DNA of 28,812 nucleotides from NCBI GenBank assembly GCA_963169055.1, contig CAUJFU010000326.1:1-28812 (forward strand), given 5' to 3'. Positions 1 to 7,586 of this stretch are shown piece by piece; position 1 is the stretch's first letter, and each line of letters starts with the position of its first letter. The stretch is from Myxococcota bacterium. GTDB lineage: Bacteria > Myxococcota_C > UBA6777. The notes beneath the pieces are model-generated. The model made no database searches. It worked only from the letters and a program-made list of their open reading frames with translations, and was not told where the DNA came from. The translations under genes were made by a program, and so were the position numbers.

Positions 1-2
1 AA

Positions 3-461
3 AAACGCCTTTGGTTTGAAGAGACATACGGCTACGAAACGAAGTACAAGCGAGAACAGTGTTTGGGCTTGGCGAAGAGCCACGCCAACGATGCGGTGGC
101 GATCTGCTGCGAGAAAGGAGAAACGGTGAGATTAGACGAAGTGTTGTACTTGAAGCGACACGTTTCGGCAGGGGATTACCAACAAACGATGGGCAGACAT
201 TCACAAACGCGTCTCCCCACAGGAAAACTGTTTGGGCTACGTAAACACGACTTGGTCAGGACAGAAAAAGGCACAGGATGGGTCAAAGGCAAGCGCAGCA
301 CGGGCTTTTTCGCACTCGAAACCATCGACGGCCAAACCCTCACCACTTCCGTCAACGTCAAGAAGGCCACCACTCGGCTGGCCGCACGAACCACCACCCT
401 TATCCAAAGAAAGGACGGCGCTTCCTCCCCCCTCGCCCATAAGGGGGTCTCCGCGCCTTAA
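3..461 (+). CDS. iscB: IscB-type RNA-guided nuclease, C-terminal part (5' end outside window)
   Basis: The frame is open from the window edge to TAA at 459-461 (152 codons visible). It contains the block K-S-H-A-N-D-A-V-A-I (about 75-104), which matches the RuvC-III His/Asp motif of IscB/IsrB proteins. It is followed by the family's C-terminal stretch with GDYQQT, PTGKLFGLRK, KGKRSTGFFAL, SVNVKK and ARTTTLIQ. IscB is the transposon-encoded OMEGA nuclease ancestral to Cas9; it cuts DNA guided by an omega RNA normally encoded 5' of the gene, so that RNA would lie outside this window. RuvC-I, the bridge helix and HNH are also outside, so whether this is a full IscB, an HNH-less IsrB or a broken copy cannot be told. 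The last 15 or so codons run into a hairpin that probably belongs to the transposon right end. Family call is firm; activity is unknown. Confidence 0.82.
   Translation, partial: KRLWFEETYGYETKYKREQCLGLAKSHANDAVAICCEKGETVRLDEVLYLKRHVSAGDYQQTMGRHSQTRLPTGKLFGLRKHDLVRTEKGTGWVKGKRSTGFFALETIDGQTLTTSVNVKKATTRLAARTTTLIQRKDGASSPLAHKGVSAP
417..457 (+). repeat. Imperfect hairpin at the 3' end of iscB, candidate IS200/IS605-type right end
   Basis: Outer arms GGCGC (417-421) and GCGCC (453-457) and inner arms CCCCC (428-432) and GGGGG (443-447) are complementary around a 10-nt loop. IS200/IS605-group elements end in subterminal hairpins recognised by TnpA, and the position, overlapping the last iscB codons and followed within a few bases by unrelated sequence, fits a right end. 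A transcription terminator is an alternative, although only a short A-rich run and no U-tract follows it on the plus strand. Confidence 0.45.
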
Positions 462-462
462 A

Positions 463-852
463 AACGATGAACGCCTATTTGAAAGCCTTCACTCCCAAGC
501 AACCTGCGACGAAGATCGGCGGTGGGTGATTACGATCATGTTTTATGCCGCGCTTCACTGGGTAAATACTGTGATGGCAGTTTGCGGGATAGAAACCGAC
601 GAAGAAGGCAGCCATGCGCTGCGTTCTCGTTTTTTAAACGATCGAAACTTTGAGCTTGTTGGGATCGCGAAAGCCTACAGAAATCTGCTTTCCGCAAGCA
701 AAGACGCAAGATACCGAGGCGAGACATTCACCGCGCAAGATGTGCAGTCAAGACGTTCATCTTACGACAAGATCAAAAGCACTTGCATTCAATGGACTCA
801 AGATCACCCCCACCCCACAGATGCGCAGAAATTAGCAGCCCAAGCACTCTAG
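463..852 (+). pseudogene. HEPN-like domain protein, N-terminally truncated fragment
   Basis: An open frame directly after the iscB stop encodes about 129 residues resembling small HEPN-type helical proteins: a WVITIMFYAALHWVN helix (about 523-567), a SHALRSRF turn and an AYRNLLSASKDARYRG helix (about 673-720). In that family the F/Y-AALH-V helix is normally preceded by a short helix after the start codon. Here the resemblance begins at about 463 (NDERLFESL), with no ATG, GTG or TTG in frame between there and ATG 538, which would remove the first helix. The simplest reading is that the mobile element carrying iscB inserted just inside the 5' end of this gene. HEPN proteins are often RNases or toxin-system partners, but no clear RX4-6H motif is visible, so no activity is proposed. 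Confidence 0.5.
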
Positions 853-878
853 ATCGTAATAGGACAGGAGCCCCGCAG

Positions 879-1012
879 TTGGCCAAAAAAACCCGTGTTC
901 GCACCCGTCCAAGCGAGAGCGTCGTGGGTGTGAAAAACAGTGATCAGTTCGCCAACACGGGGTCAAGGGGACGCAGTTCCCTTGCGGGGCGTGGGGTGGA
1001 ACCCCACCAAAC
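879..1012 (+). repeat. Dispersed palindromic repeat, copy A
   Basis: About 134 bp that aligns by eye with 22139-22270, 27439-27566 and the reverse complements of 25172-25298 and 19499-19560. Shared landmarks in order are an A-run followed by CCGTGTTCG, a GTCCAAGCG block, a TGAAAAAC block, ACGGGGTCAAGGG, CCCTTGCGGGG and a terminal palindrome around GTGGGG/CCCCAC. The copy lies in an accessory stretch between the HEPN-like fragment and the small ORF ending at 1045. On its complementary strand it is open in the same reading frame that is translated in the ATP-grasp gene copy. Confidence 0.8.
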
Positions 1013-1044
1013 AAAAACCAGAAAAAGACGAGCAGATGGGGAGG

Positions 1045-1296
1045 TTAAAAACCGAGGGCTTGTTGGAGGTGGGTATCACAGAGGGCGCTGGGATCGTTGG
1101 ATTCTTGTTGTGCGAGGAGACAGGCTGGGCAGGAGTCGGCTTGGGCGTAGACTTTTTGATTTTTGATCTCTTGATCGAGTCCGCGCAATTGTTCGTGGGC
1201 ATCGGCGCGAACGTGCTTTGCGGGATCCCAACCTGCTTTTTGCTTGAGGCGTTGGACATCCGAACCGAGGTGTTTGGGTGGTTTGTTGTGGTTCAA
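1045..1296 (-). CDS. Small hypothetical protein with CPAC/CDTH possible zinc-binding tail
   Basis: A minus-strand frame of 83 codons ending in TAA at 1045. The start is unclear: TTG at 1296 is the only reasonable start found, and the frame stays open upstream to a TGA near 1350 with residues that also read like protein (HHFHTRKDRSIAL). The sequence has an amphipathic, charged central helix (VRADAHEQLRGLDQEIKNQ) and then CPACLLAQQ and ALCDTHLQQALGF, a C-x2-C plus C-x2-H arrangement that could bind zinc. I do not recognise the family. It may be the 3' remnant of a longer gene truncated by rearrangement, given the repeats on both sides. The plus-strand frame over the same bases has no protein-like features. 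Confidence 0.4.
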   Translation of the reverse strand: MNHNKPPKHLGSDVQRLKQKAGWDPAKHVRADAHEQLRGLDQEIKNQKVYAQADSCPACLLAQQESNDPSALCDTHLQQALGF

Positions 1297-1416
1297 GGCG
1301 ATGCTCCGATCTTTTCTTGTGTGGAAGTGGTGCGATAGGGAGATGCGTGTTCAGGCTGATCCGAATGCGAAACAGGCGACACCATAAAGCGATCTGCGTC
1401 GCGATGGCTTCGTTGA

Positions 1417-1490
1417 CCTCACCCCGGCGCTACGCGCCACCCCTCTCCACGCTTGCACTCACTGCGTTCGTAGCGTAGAGAGGGGAAAAG
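1417..1490 (+). repeat. REP-like repeat, left arm of head-to-head pair
   Basis: This segment begins CCTCACCCCGGCGCTACGCG, continues CCACCCCTCTCC and ends AGAGAGGGGAAAAG. It matches the reverse complement of 1536-1616 in its outer blocks (CCTCACCCC, CCCCTCTCC). It has its own inner palindromes (GGCGCTACGCGCC; a CTACG/CGTAG-type arm). Sequences of this type (CTCACCCC...CCCCTCTCC) are common non-coding repeats in many bacteria. About 390 bases here (1297-1689) contain no gene that I can support. Confidence 0.6.
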
Positions 1491-1535
1491 ACCAAGTCCG
1501 ATGGTTCGGGGGTTTCGGCTTCTTACAGAGAGCGA

Positions 1536-1616
1536 CCCCTTCTCCCCCCTCGCCTTGCAGCGAGGCTTTGCGAGCGTCGCAGGGAGAGGGGAGCCGCGAA
1601 GCGGGGGGTGAGGGTG
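1536..1616 (-). repeat. REP-like repeat, right arm of head-to-head pair
   Basis: Read on the minus strand it runs CCCTCACCCCCCGCTTCGCG, then GCTCCCCTCTCCC, a GCGACGCTCGC stretch and GGCGAGGGGGGAGAAGG. It pairs with 1417-1490 in inverted orientation and is itself palindromic (CCCTCTCCC...GGGGGGAG). It lies 74 bases downstream of the formate-tetrahydrofolate ligase stop, so the folded RNA could end or stabilise that transcript. That role is inferred from position only. Confidence 0.6.
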
Positions 1617-1689
1617 ACACGATTTGTACCCCTGCAAGTTGCGGGAATGAGCCAGCGCCCCATCAAAACGTTCCGACCAGCGAAATCGC

Positions 1690-3444
1690 TCAAGAGAGGC
1701 CGAGAATCTCGCCTGTGGTGGTATCGAGATCGATATCCATAAAGGCGGGGTGGGTAGCGAGTCCGGGCATGGTGCTCATTTCACCGACGAGGGGGTAGAG
1801 GAAGCCAGCACCGACGCTTGCGCGGATCTCGCGGATCGGCAAGACAAAGCCCGAGGGAGCGCCTTTTTGGTTGGGGTCATGGCTGAGACTGAGATGGGTT
1901 TTCGCCATACAGATCGAGAGGTGCTGAAGCCCAAGGGCTTCGTAGCGTTGAAGTTGCTGTTGTGCGGTGGGGCTGAAAGAGACGGAGGAAGCGTGATAGA
2001 TCTCGCGAGCGATGGTTTCGATCTTTTCGGCCAAGGGGGCGTGATCGGGATAAAGAAGTTGGAAGGAATTGGGGGCTTGGGTAGCATCCAGAACGGCGTG
2101 AGCGAGTTCGGCGGCTCCTGCGCCGCCTTCGGCGAAGTGATTGGAGGGGACAGCAGCGAAAGCGCCCTTGGTTGCGGCATATTGTTGAATCAAAGCGATC
2201 TCTGCGGGTGAATCTTCGGCAAAGCGATTGATGGCGACGACGACGGGAACCCCGAAGCGACGGACGATATCGATATGCCGCCCGAGGTTAGGGAGTCCAG
2301 CGGCGAGCAAGTCGAGATCTTCGCGGGTGTAGGCGGGATCGAGGGGTGCGCCCGGGGAGACAGCGGGTCCACCGCCGTGCATCTTGAGGGCGCGGATGGT
2401 GGCGACAAGGACAGCAGCATCGGGCTTGAGGCCGGAAGCGCGGCACTTGATGTCGCAAAACTTTTCAAAGCCGATATCAGCGGCAAATCCGGCTTCAGTG
2501 ATCACGATATCGGCGAGACGAAGGGCGATCTGATCGGCGAGGATGGAGGAGTTTCCGTGGGCGATATTGGCGAAGGGTCCGGCATGGATGATCACGGGCT
2601 GTCCTTCGCGGGTTTGGAGCAAGTTGGGTTGGAGAGCATCACGCAAGAGGACGGTGACAGCGCCTGCAACACCGAGATCTTCGAGGGTGACAGCACGCCC
2701 TTGTCGGTCAAGAGCGACGACAGCACGCCCGACGCGAGAGCGCAGATCCGCAAGGCTTGTGGAGAGCGCAAGGATCGCCATCAGCTCGCTTGCGGGTGTG
2801 ATATCAAAGCGGGTTTTTCGTGGGAAATAGGGGCTTGGTGAACCGTCTGCAAGCGTATCTTCATCAAGACCGACTTGGATATCTCGCAACACGCGATCGG
2901 TGACGTCGAGGACGCGGGTCCAAGAGATCGTCTCGGGGTCGATATCAAGGCGTCTCGCAAGACCACGCTTTTGCAACGAAGCATCGCTCTGGCGGGACTC
3001 GTGATAGAGGCGAGTATCCAAAGCCGCCGCAGCAAGGTTGTGTGCGGCTGTGATGGCGTGCATATCGCCTGTCAGGTGGAGATTGAGGGCGGAGGAAGGG
3101 ACGATCCGCGCCTTTCCACCGCCTGCTGCACCGCCTTTGATGTTGAAGGTCGGCCCCATGCTAGGCTGTCGCAAGGTGGCGATCACGCGCTTTTTGAGGA
3201 CACTTCCAAGGGCTTGAGTCAATCCAAGCGCGGTAGTGGTTTTGCCCTCACCGAGCGGGGTGGGTGTGATGGCGGTGACAACCACATAACGCCCGAGCGG
3301 CTGGTCTTTTTTGCGCGAAAGGATCGAAAGAGAGAGCTTGGCCTTTTCGGGTCCGTAGGGAAAGACTTCTTCATCAAGAACGCCCATTTCACGGGCGATA
3401 TCACGGATCGGCAAGAATGGTTCATGTCGTGGAGCAGCGGTCAT
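1690..3444 (-). CDS. fhs: Formate-tetrahydrofolate ligase
   Basis: The 584-residue product is the cytosolic enzyme that makes 10-formyl-tetrahydrofolate from formate, ATP and tetrahydrofolate in one-carbon metabolism. It carries the family P-loop TPLGEGKTT (about residues 62-70), the conserved RQPSMGPTF and IKGGAAGGG blocks (about 92-110) and [11 protein letters not shown] (about 121-131). The C-terminal third ends with the family's [15 protein letters not shown] stretch. Length is slightly above the usual 550-560, with the extra residues mainly at the N-terminus. The ATG at 3444 has no strong Shine-Dalgarno sequence. It lies 44 bases downstream of the helicase stop on the same strand, so cotranscription is possible. 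Fhs can supply formyl units for purines or work in acetogenic or reverse glycine routes; no folD or other one-carbon gene is adjacent. Confidence 0.97.
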   Translation of the reverse strand: MTAAPRHEPFLPIRDIAREMGVLDEEVFPYGPEKAKLSLSILSRKKDQPLGRYVVVTAITPTPLGEGKTTTALGLTQALGSVLKKRVIATLRQPSMGPTFNIKGGAAGGGKARIVPSSALNLHLTGDMHAITAAHNLAAAALDTRLYHESRQSDASLQKRGLARRLDIDPETISWTRVLDVTDRVLRDIQVGLDEDTLADGSPSPYFPRKTRFDITPASELMAILALSTSLADLRSRVGRAVVALDRQGRAVTLEDLGVAGAVTVLLRDALQPNLLQTREGQPVIIHAGPFANIAHGNSSILADQIALRLADIVITEAGFAADIGFEKFCDIKCRASGLKPDAAVLVATIRALKMHGGGPAVSPGAPLDPAYTREDLDLLAAGLPNLGRHIDIVRRFGVPVVVAINRFAEDSPAEIALIQQYAATKGAFAAVPSNHFAEGGAGAAELAHAVLDATQAPNSFQLLYPDHAPLAEKIETIAREIYHASSVSFSPTAQQQLQRYEALGLQHLSICMAKTHLSLSHDPNQKGAPSGFVLPIREIRASVGAGFLYPLVGEMSTMPGLATHPAFMDIDLDTTTGEILGLS

Positions 3445-3488
3445 GGCGGATCATCCAATGCGGTTGAAGCTGATCCGATCGGGCCGGT

Positions 3489-6101
3489 TCAGCGGGGTGT
3501 TGAGGGCAATATCTCCATTTTAACAAAACCGGGGGCGATGCGGCGTTTTCCAAGGGAGCCAAAGTCGATCACCAAGCGAAGATTGCTGTTGACTTCAAAG
3601 ACTTCGAGGATCGTCCCCATCCCATAACTGGGGTGGCGGACACGCAGTCCGATAGCGTAGTCCTCTTTGGTGGGGATCTGTCCCAAGACAAAAGGACTTT
3701 CGGAGACATCGGGAGAACCATTGCGGCGCGGCGAGGCTGTCGAGGAGATCCCGACGAGGCGTTGGATCTCCTCGATGGTGGTAGCATCGGGGATCTCGTC
3801 AAAGACGCCGAACTCTTCCCAGTAGGCCAGATTGTTCTCATCTAGATCGAGCTTTTCAAGCCATTTTTTTTGGATCGCCAACCGAAAGATCTTCTGGATC
3901 TCCCGAGCAAGGGCGGTTTTTTGTTCGTCGTGGCCTTGCCACCAAAAGCTGAAATAACGCTCTAGTTGAAGTTTTTGGGTGTGCCGAGCGATCGTCAACA
4001 AGTGTTCGATACGCCAAGAGTGCGGAGAAGACTCCAAGACATGGCGGATCTGTTCGATGTTTTCGAGCGTAGAGATGTAGTTGGCTTCAAGGAGAAAAGG
4101 AGAGGTGCGGTTTTTGCGCAAGATATACAGGTGAAGCTCGCGCTTGGTGCGTGTGACGGCCACATAAAGCAACCGCCGTTCTTCTTCGAGATTGTCCTGA
4201 TTTCCGCGAAAAGGGATGGTTCCATCGTTGCAATCGGGGATAAAGACGATCGGCCATTCGAGACCCTTGGCCCGAAAGATCGTCAAGATCGACACAAAGT
4301 CCCCTTCGTCGGACTGGATCTGTTGTTTTTCAAAGGAGATGCGGGCGATATGATCGAGCAGTTCGATCGGTGTGCCTTTGCCATCGGCGTACTCGATCAA
4401 GCCCTCGACGTTTCGCACCCGTCCTTCGGCATTTTCAGGAAACCCGCTGCTGCGCGACAAAAAGCGGTTGTATTCGAGACGCAGTTCGAGTTCTTGGAGG
4501 ACGGAAGAAGCCAGCAGCTGATCTTCAAAGGGCGGATGCAGCGCATAGGGCGTAGGTTGCGAAAGAACAGACAGTTGCTCTTGTCTGTTGGGATCGGTCT
4601 CAGGGCCGAGGCGTGTCGCCAACCACAACAAGTTGTCGGCCAGCTCTTCGAGGTGTTTGCGCTGCCACGAATGGACTTCCTCGGCGTGTTTTTGGATGGA
4701 TTGATTTAAAGAGATGTGGTGGTAGCGGACATCTTGGAAGATCTTCTCGGCGAGTTCGCTAGAGATGTAGCGCACAGGGCGATTAAAGATCATGCGCCAC
4801 ATCTGGCCGAGATCGTTAAACTCTGCGTCAGAAAGCGGAGCGCCCGCGATCAACAGTCGATTGAGGCGCGCAACCCGCAGATAACAAAGCAACACGCGCA
4901 CTTCGGGACGATCATAAAAGGGAGTTGAACCGATGATCTTATAGGGGATCTGCTCTTCGATCAGAGGGTGTTCGATATGGGGGGTTTGGGCATAAAGGCG
5001 AACAAGGATCGCCATATCACGCAAGGGCGTATTTTTTTGGCGGGCAGCTTTGATCTCGGAAACGATCTGCCGCCCCATCATCGGGATGCTTTCGGCGTCA
5101 TGGGCAAAAGTGCGCCCGTCAAATCCGCGTGTGAGGTGGAGGCTTTTGCGCTCGCGCTGTTTGTTTTGAGCGATGATCTGGTTGGCGAGGACGACTTGAG
5201 AGGCTTTGCAACGAAAGTTATCGCTCACAAAGTAGCGTTTGGCCCCGTATCGTTCGGCAAAACGGAGGATAAAGTGAGGCCGCGCCCCACGCCATTCGTA
5301 GATGGTTTGGTCATCATCTCCAATCACCATGTAGTTGCGATGGCGGAAAGAGAGGATATCCAAGATCTCGGATTGAACGAGGTTAACGTCTTGGAACTCG
5401 TCGACGATCAAGCAATCAAACGCTGCTTGCCACTCGCTGCGAAGGACTGGGTGGCGCATCAATACCTCCCACGCCCCAAGCAACATATAATCAAACGTCA
5501 CCGCACGCCGTTCGCGCCGCACTTGTTCGAAGATCCGATACAGATCGAGATACCAAGGAAGATGGCTTGGGGCAACGGCTTGAGTGGCCCATTGCAACGC
5601 CTCAGAAGGCAGATCCGCAGCCAACAAATCGGGATATTGAAGGTTGCCCATGCAGGCACTTACAAAGGTTTGGAAGTCTTCGCGGTCGATATTGCGGCCT
5701 TCGTTTTTGTCCACGATGCCGCTGTCTCGGGCGATCCCCAACGCATGATTGATCAAAGATTCGGAAAGCCGCTCAGGATCGCTGTTTTTGTCAATTTGCA
5801 ATTGGATCAAGCCGAGAGATTGGGCACGATTCAACACCCGCCACCCCAAACTATGCAACGTGACGGCTTGCACACGCGAACAACCCGGCCACGCCTTCAA
5901 GGCTTTGCTAACATCGTCGACGGTTGCGCGGCTAAACGACGTGGCAAGGATGCGTTCGGGCCGAAAGATCCGCTCCCGAACAAGGCGTTCGATGCGGTGG
6001 ACCATCGCGGTGGTCTTGCCTGCCCCTGCGACGGCGAAAACCAAAGCGGGGCCTTTGTCGTGAGCAACAATGGCTTGTTGTTCGGGCGTCAGTTGCAACA
6101 T
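3489..6101 (-). CDS. UvrD/PcrA-like superfamily 1 DNA helicase
   Basis: The 870-residue product is an ATP-dependent DNA helicase of the UvrD/Rep/PcrA group. It begins LTPEQQAIV (Q motif) and has Walker A GAGKTT at residues 26-31. Further on are motif II VDEFQD, motif III GDDDQTIYEWRGA, the motif V region FRAKGLEWPIVFIPDCNDGTIPF-like block and motif VI VAVTRTKRELHL. The last 50 or so residues (GLRVRHPSYGMGTILEV...VIDFGSLGKRRI) look like the Tudor-like C-terminal domain of PcrA/UvrD, which contacts RNA polymerase in those proteins. ATG 6101 is chosen because it sits directly before the Q motif; a GTG at 6218 would add 39 unconserved residues. The middle of the protein is more divergent than housekeeping UvrD, so this may be an accessory paralogue. 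Confidence 0.93.
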   Translation of the reverse strand: MLQLTPEQQAIVAHDKGPALVFAVAGAGKTTAMVHRIERLVRERIFRPERILATSFSRATVDDVSKALKAWPGCSRVQAVTLHSLGWRVLNRAQSLGLIQLQIDKNSDPERLSESLINHALGIARDSGIVDKNEGRNIDREDFQTFVSACMGNLQYPDLLAADLPSEALQWATQAVAPSHLPWYLDLYRIFEQVRRERRAVTFDYMLLGAWEVLMRHPVLRSEWQAAFDCLIVDEFQDVNLVQSEILDILSFRHRNYMVIGDDDQTIYEWRGARPHFILRFAERYGAKRYFVSDNFRCKASQVVLANQIIAQNKQRERKSLHLTRGFDGRTFAHDAESIPMMGRQIVSEIKAARQKNTPLRDMAILVRLYAQTPHIEHPLIEEQIPYKIIGSTPFYDRPEVRVLLCYLRVARLNRLLIAGAPLSDAEFNDLGQMWRMIFNRPVRYISSELAEKIFQDVRYHHISLNQSIQKHAEEVHSWQRKHLEELADNLLWLATRLGPETDPNRQEQLSVLSQPTPYALHPPFEDQLLASSVLQELELRLEYNRFLSRSSGFPENAEGRVRNVEGLIEYADGKGTPIELLDHIARISFEKQQIQSDEGDFVSILTIFRAKGLEWPIVFIPDCNDGTIPFRGNQDNLEEERRLLYVAVTRTKRELHLYILRKNRTSPFLLEANYISTLENIEQIRHVLESSPHSWRIEHLLTIARHTQKLQLERYFSFWWQGHDEQKTALAREIQKIFRLAIQKKWLEKLDLDENNLAYWEEFGVFDEIPDATTIEEIQRLVGISSTASPRRNGSPDVSESPFVLGQIPTKEDYAIGLRVRHPSYGMGTILEVFEVNSNLRLVIDFGSLGKRRIAPGFVKMEILPSTPR

Positions 6102-6227
6102 CTTGTCAATCAGATTCCTGCGGCATCCAATAATGGTTTCTGAGAACTCCCCTTCCGATATGCCGTACGGAAGGTCGAAAAAACGAATGTACGCCAAGGT
6201 TCTGGCAGAGCGCGACACAGGCGATAT

Positions 6228-7559
6228 CTACCCCACCGAACGATAACGCCGAACGATCGCGAAGGTCAACACCAACCAAGCACAAAGCAAAAGCGCCGTG
6301 ATCGTACCCAACCATCGGCTCCATTGCCAATACACCAAAAACAACAACAACAACGACGCAACACCTTTGGCCGCCCGATAAGAAAAAACATCCACAACGG
6401 CCTTTCCTTGCGTCTTTTCTTCGTGCGAAAGCGGAAGATAAAGTAACTCTTTCGCCGCACGAAACAACGAATAACCCATACTTTTATCAAAGATCTTCGC
6501 AAAGGCGATCATGCCAAATGTCGGAACCACAAAAAACCCACACAACGCCACCAACAACGTCACAGGGATCACCAACAACGTCGCGGATACACCGACAAAA
6601 CGCAGGATCAAACCCGTCGAAAACTGAAACACCATCGACACCACATCGATGATCGCATACACCTGCCCCACCACCGCCGTCCGCTGATCGGTGTTCGGGT
6701 ACGTCTTTTCCAGCATCTGGTTGTATTGATAATCAAGGCTGTTCGTGGCGATCTGCGAACACAAGATCAACAAAAAAACCAACCACAAATAAGAACTCCG
6801 CCACACGACACCAAAACCATCCCCCCATGCCGCCTTTTTCGAGGATGCCTCTGCCGTAGTGGTTTGCAAAGACGCCCCTGTGTGCGGCGTTTCCGCAGAG
6901 GCTTCGGTATCGGCCTTTTGCGAATACCCTTGGGAAGCAGCGGATGCGGTGGGTTCATGTCCGACCCAGCGCACAAGCGCCCATACAGCAAGCCCCATCC
7001 CCACCAACATCGGGACCAATAGGTACGCGGTGTGTGCAGTTCCCCACCAACGCGCCATCGGCCCAACGCCCAAGTTTGCGACCAGTCCGCCTAGAGATCC
7101 CATCACACAAAACAAACCGTACAGCCATCGGGCTTTCCGCAGATCAAAGACTTGGTTGGCGTAGCCCCAAAAGATCTCGACCAACACCACGATGTACACG
7201 TCTTTCCAAACATACAAAGCAAACGTACCCGCCCGCACTCCCGCGATATGCAAGCCGATCAGCCCCCACACAAGCAAGCCACTGCCCACGCTCACCCAAC
7301 CAAAAAGCTGCAACATCGGCATCCATGACGCATAACGATTGTAAAGCGCCACCACCCCCAACGCGACCGCCGCCACCACCATCCACACCGTAGGAAGGGC
7401 CTTACTGGTGTACTCTTTTAGAAACAAAGACTCGCTGACAGGCCGCGCCACCGCATAGGTCGCCAACAATACAAAGGCCAGCGCACACAACCCCACCGCC
7501 CGACGGATATCTACACGCGCCCATGCGTCCCGACTTGTTTCTTGGCTCGCTGTCAACAC
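6228..7559 (-). CDS. MFS-fold membrane transporter, resembling the ADP/ATP-translocase-like group
   Basis: The 443-residue polytopic membrane protein has about 12 hydrophobic segments in two halves. They are separated by a hydrophilic loop (about residues 200-250) rich in Ala, Ser, Thr and Glu. TM1 is followed by ARPVSESLFLKEY, which resembles the R-P-x-R-D-x-L-F-L stretch after TM1 in Tlc/NTT nucleotide-transporter-like proteins found in many free-living bacteria. A conserved-looking VWKDVYIVVLVEIFWGYANQVF block marks TM4-5, and in the second half SMGYSLFRAAKELLYLPLS is also typical of that group. The substrate cannot be told. GTG 7559 is preceded by GGGAG at good spacing. It lies 27 bases downstream of the hydrolase stop and 126 bases upstream of the helicase start, all on one strand. 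Confidence 0.75.
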   Translation of the reverse strand: MLTASQETSRDAWARVDIRRAVGLCALAFVLLATYAVARPVSESLFLKEYTSKALPTVWMVVAAVALGVVALYNRYASWMPMLQLFGWVSVGSGLLVWGLIGLHIAGVRAGTFALYVWKDVYIVVLVEIFWGYANQVFDLRKARWLYGLFCVMGSLGGLVANLGVGPMARWWGTAHTAYLLVPMLVGMGLAVWALVRWVGHEPTASAASQGYSQKADTEASAETPHTGASLQTTTAEASSKKAAWGDGFGVVWRSSYLWLVFLLILCSQIATNSLDYQYNQMLEKTYPNTDQRTAVVGQVYAIIDVVSMVFQFSTGLILRFVGVSATLLVIPVTLLVALCGFFVVPTFGMIAFAKIFDKSMGYSLFRAAKELLYLPLSHEEKTQGKAVVDVFSYRAAKGVASLLLLFLVYWQWSRWLGTITALLLCAWLVLTFAIVRRYRSVG

Positions 7560-7586
7560 CGTACTCTCCCGTCCCCCGCAAAAAAA

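Noticed and set aside
4968-6143. Plus-strand open frame of 391 codons opposite the helicase
   Set aside because: It lies wholly antisense to a helicase with all motifs, and its translation has no family features. Similar long antisense frames occur opposite polA, PP2C and fhs because of the skewed third-position composition.
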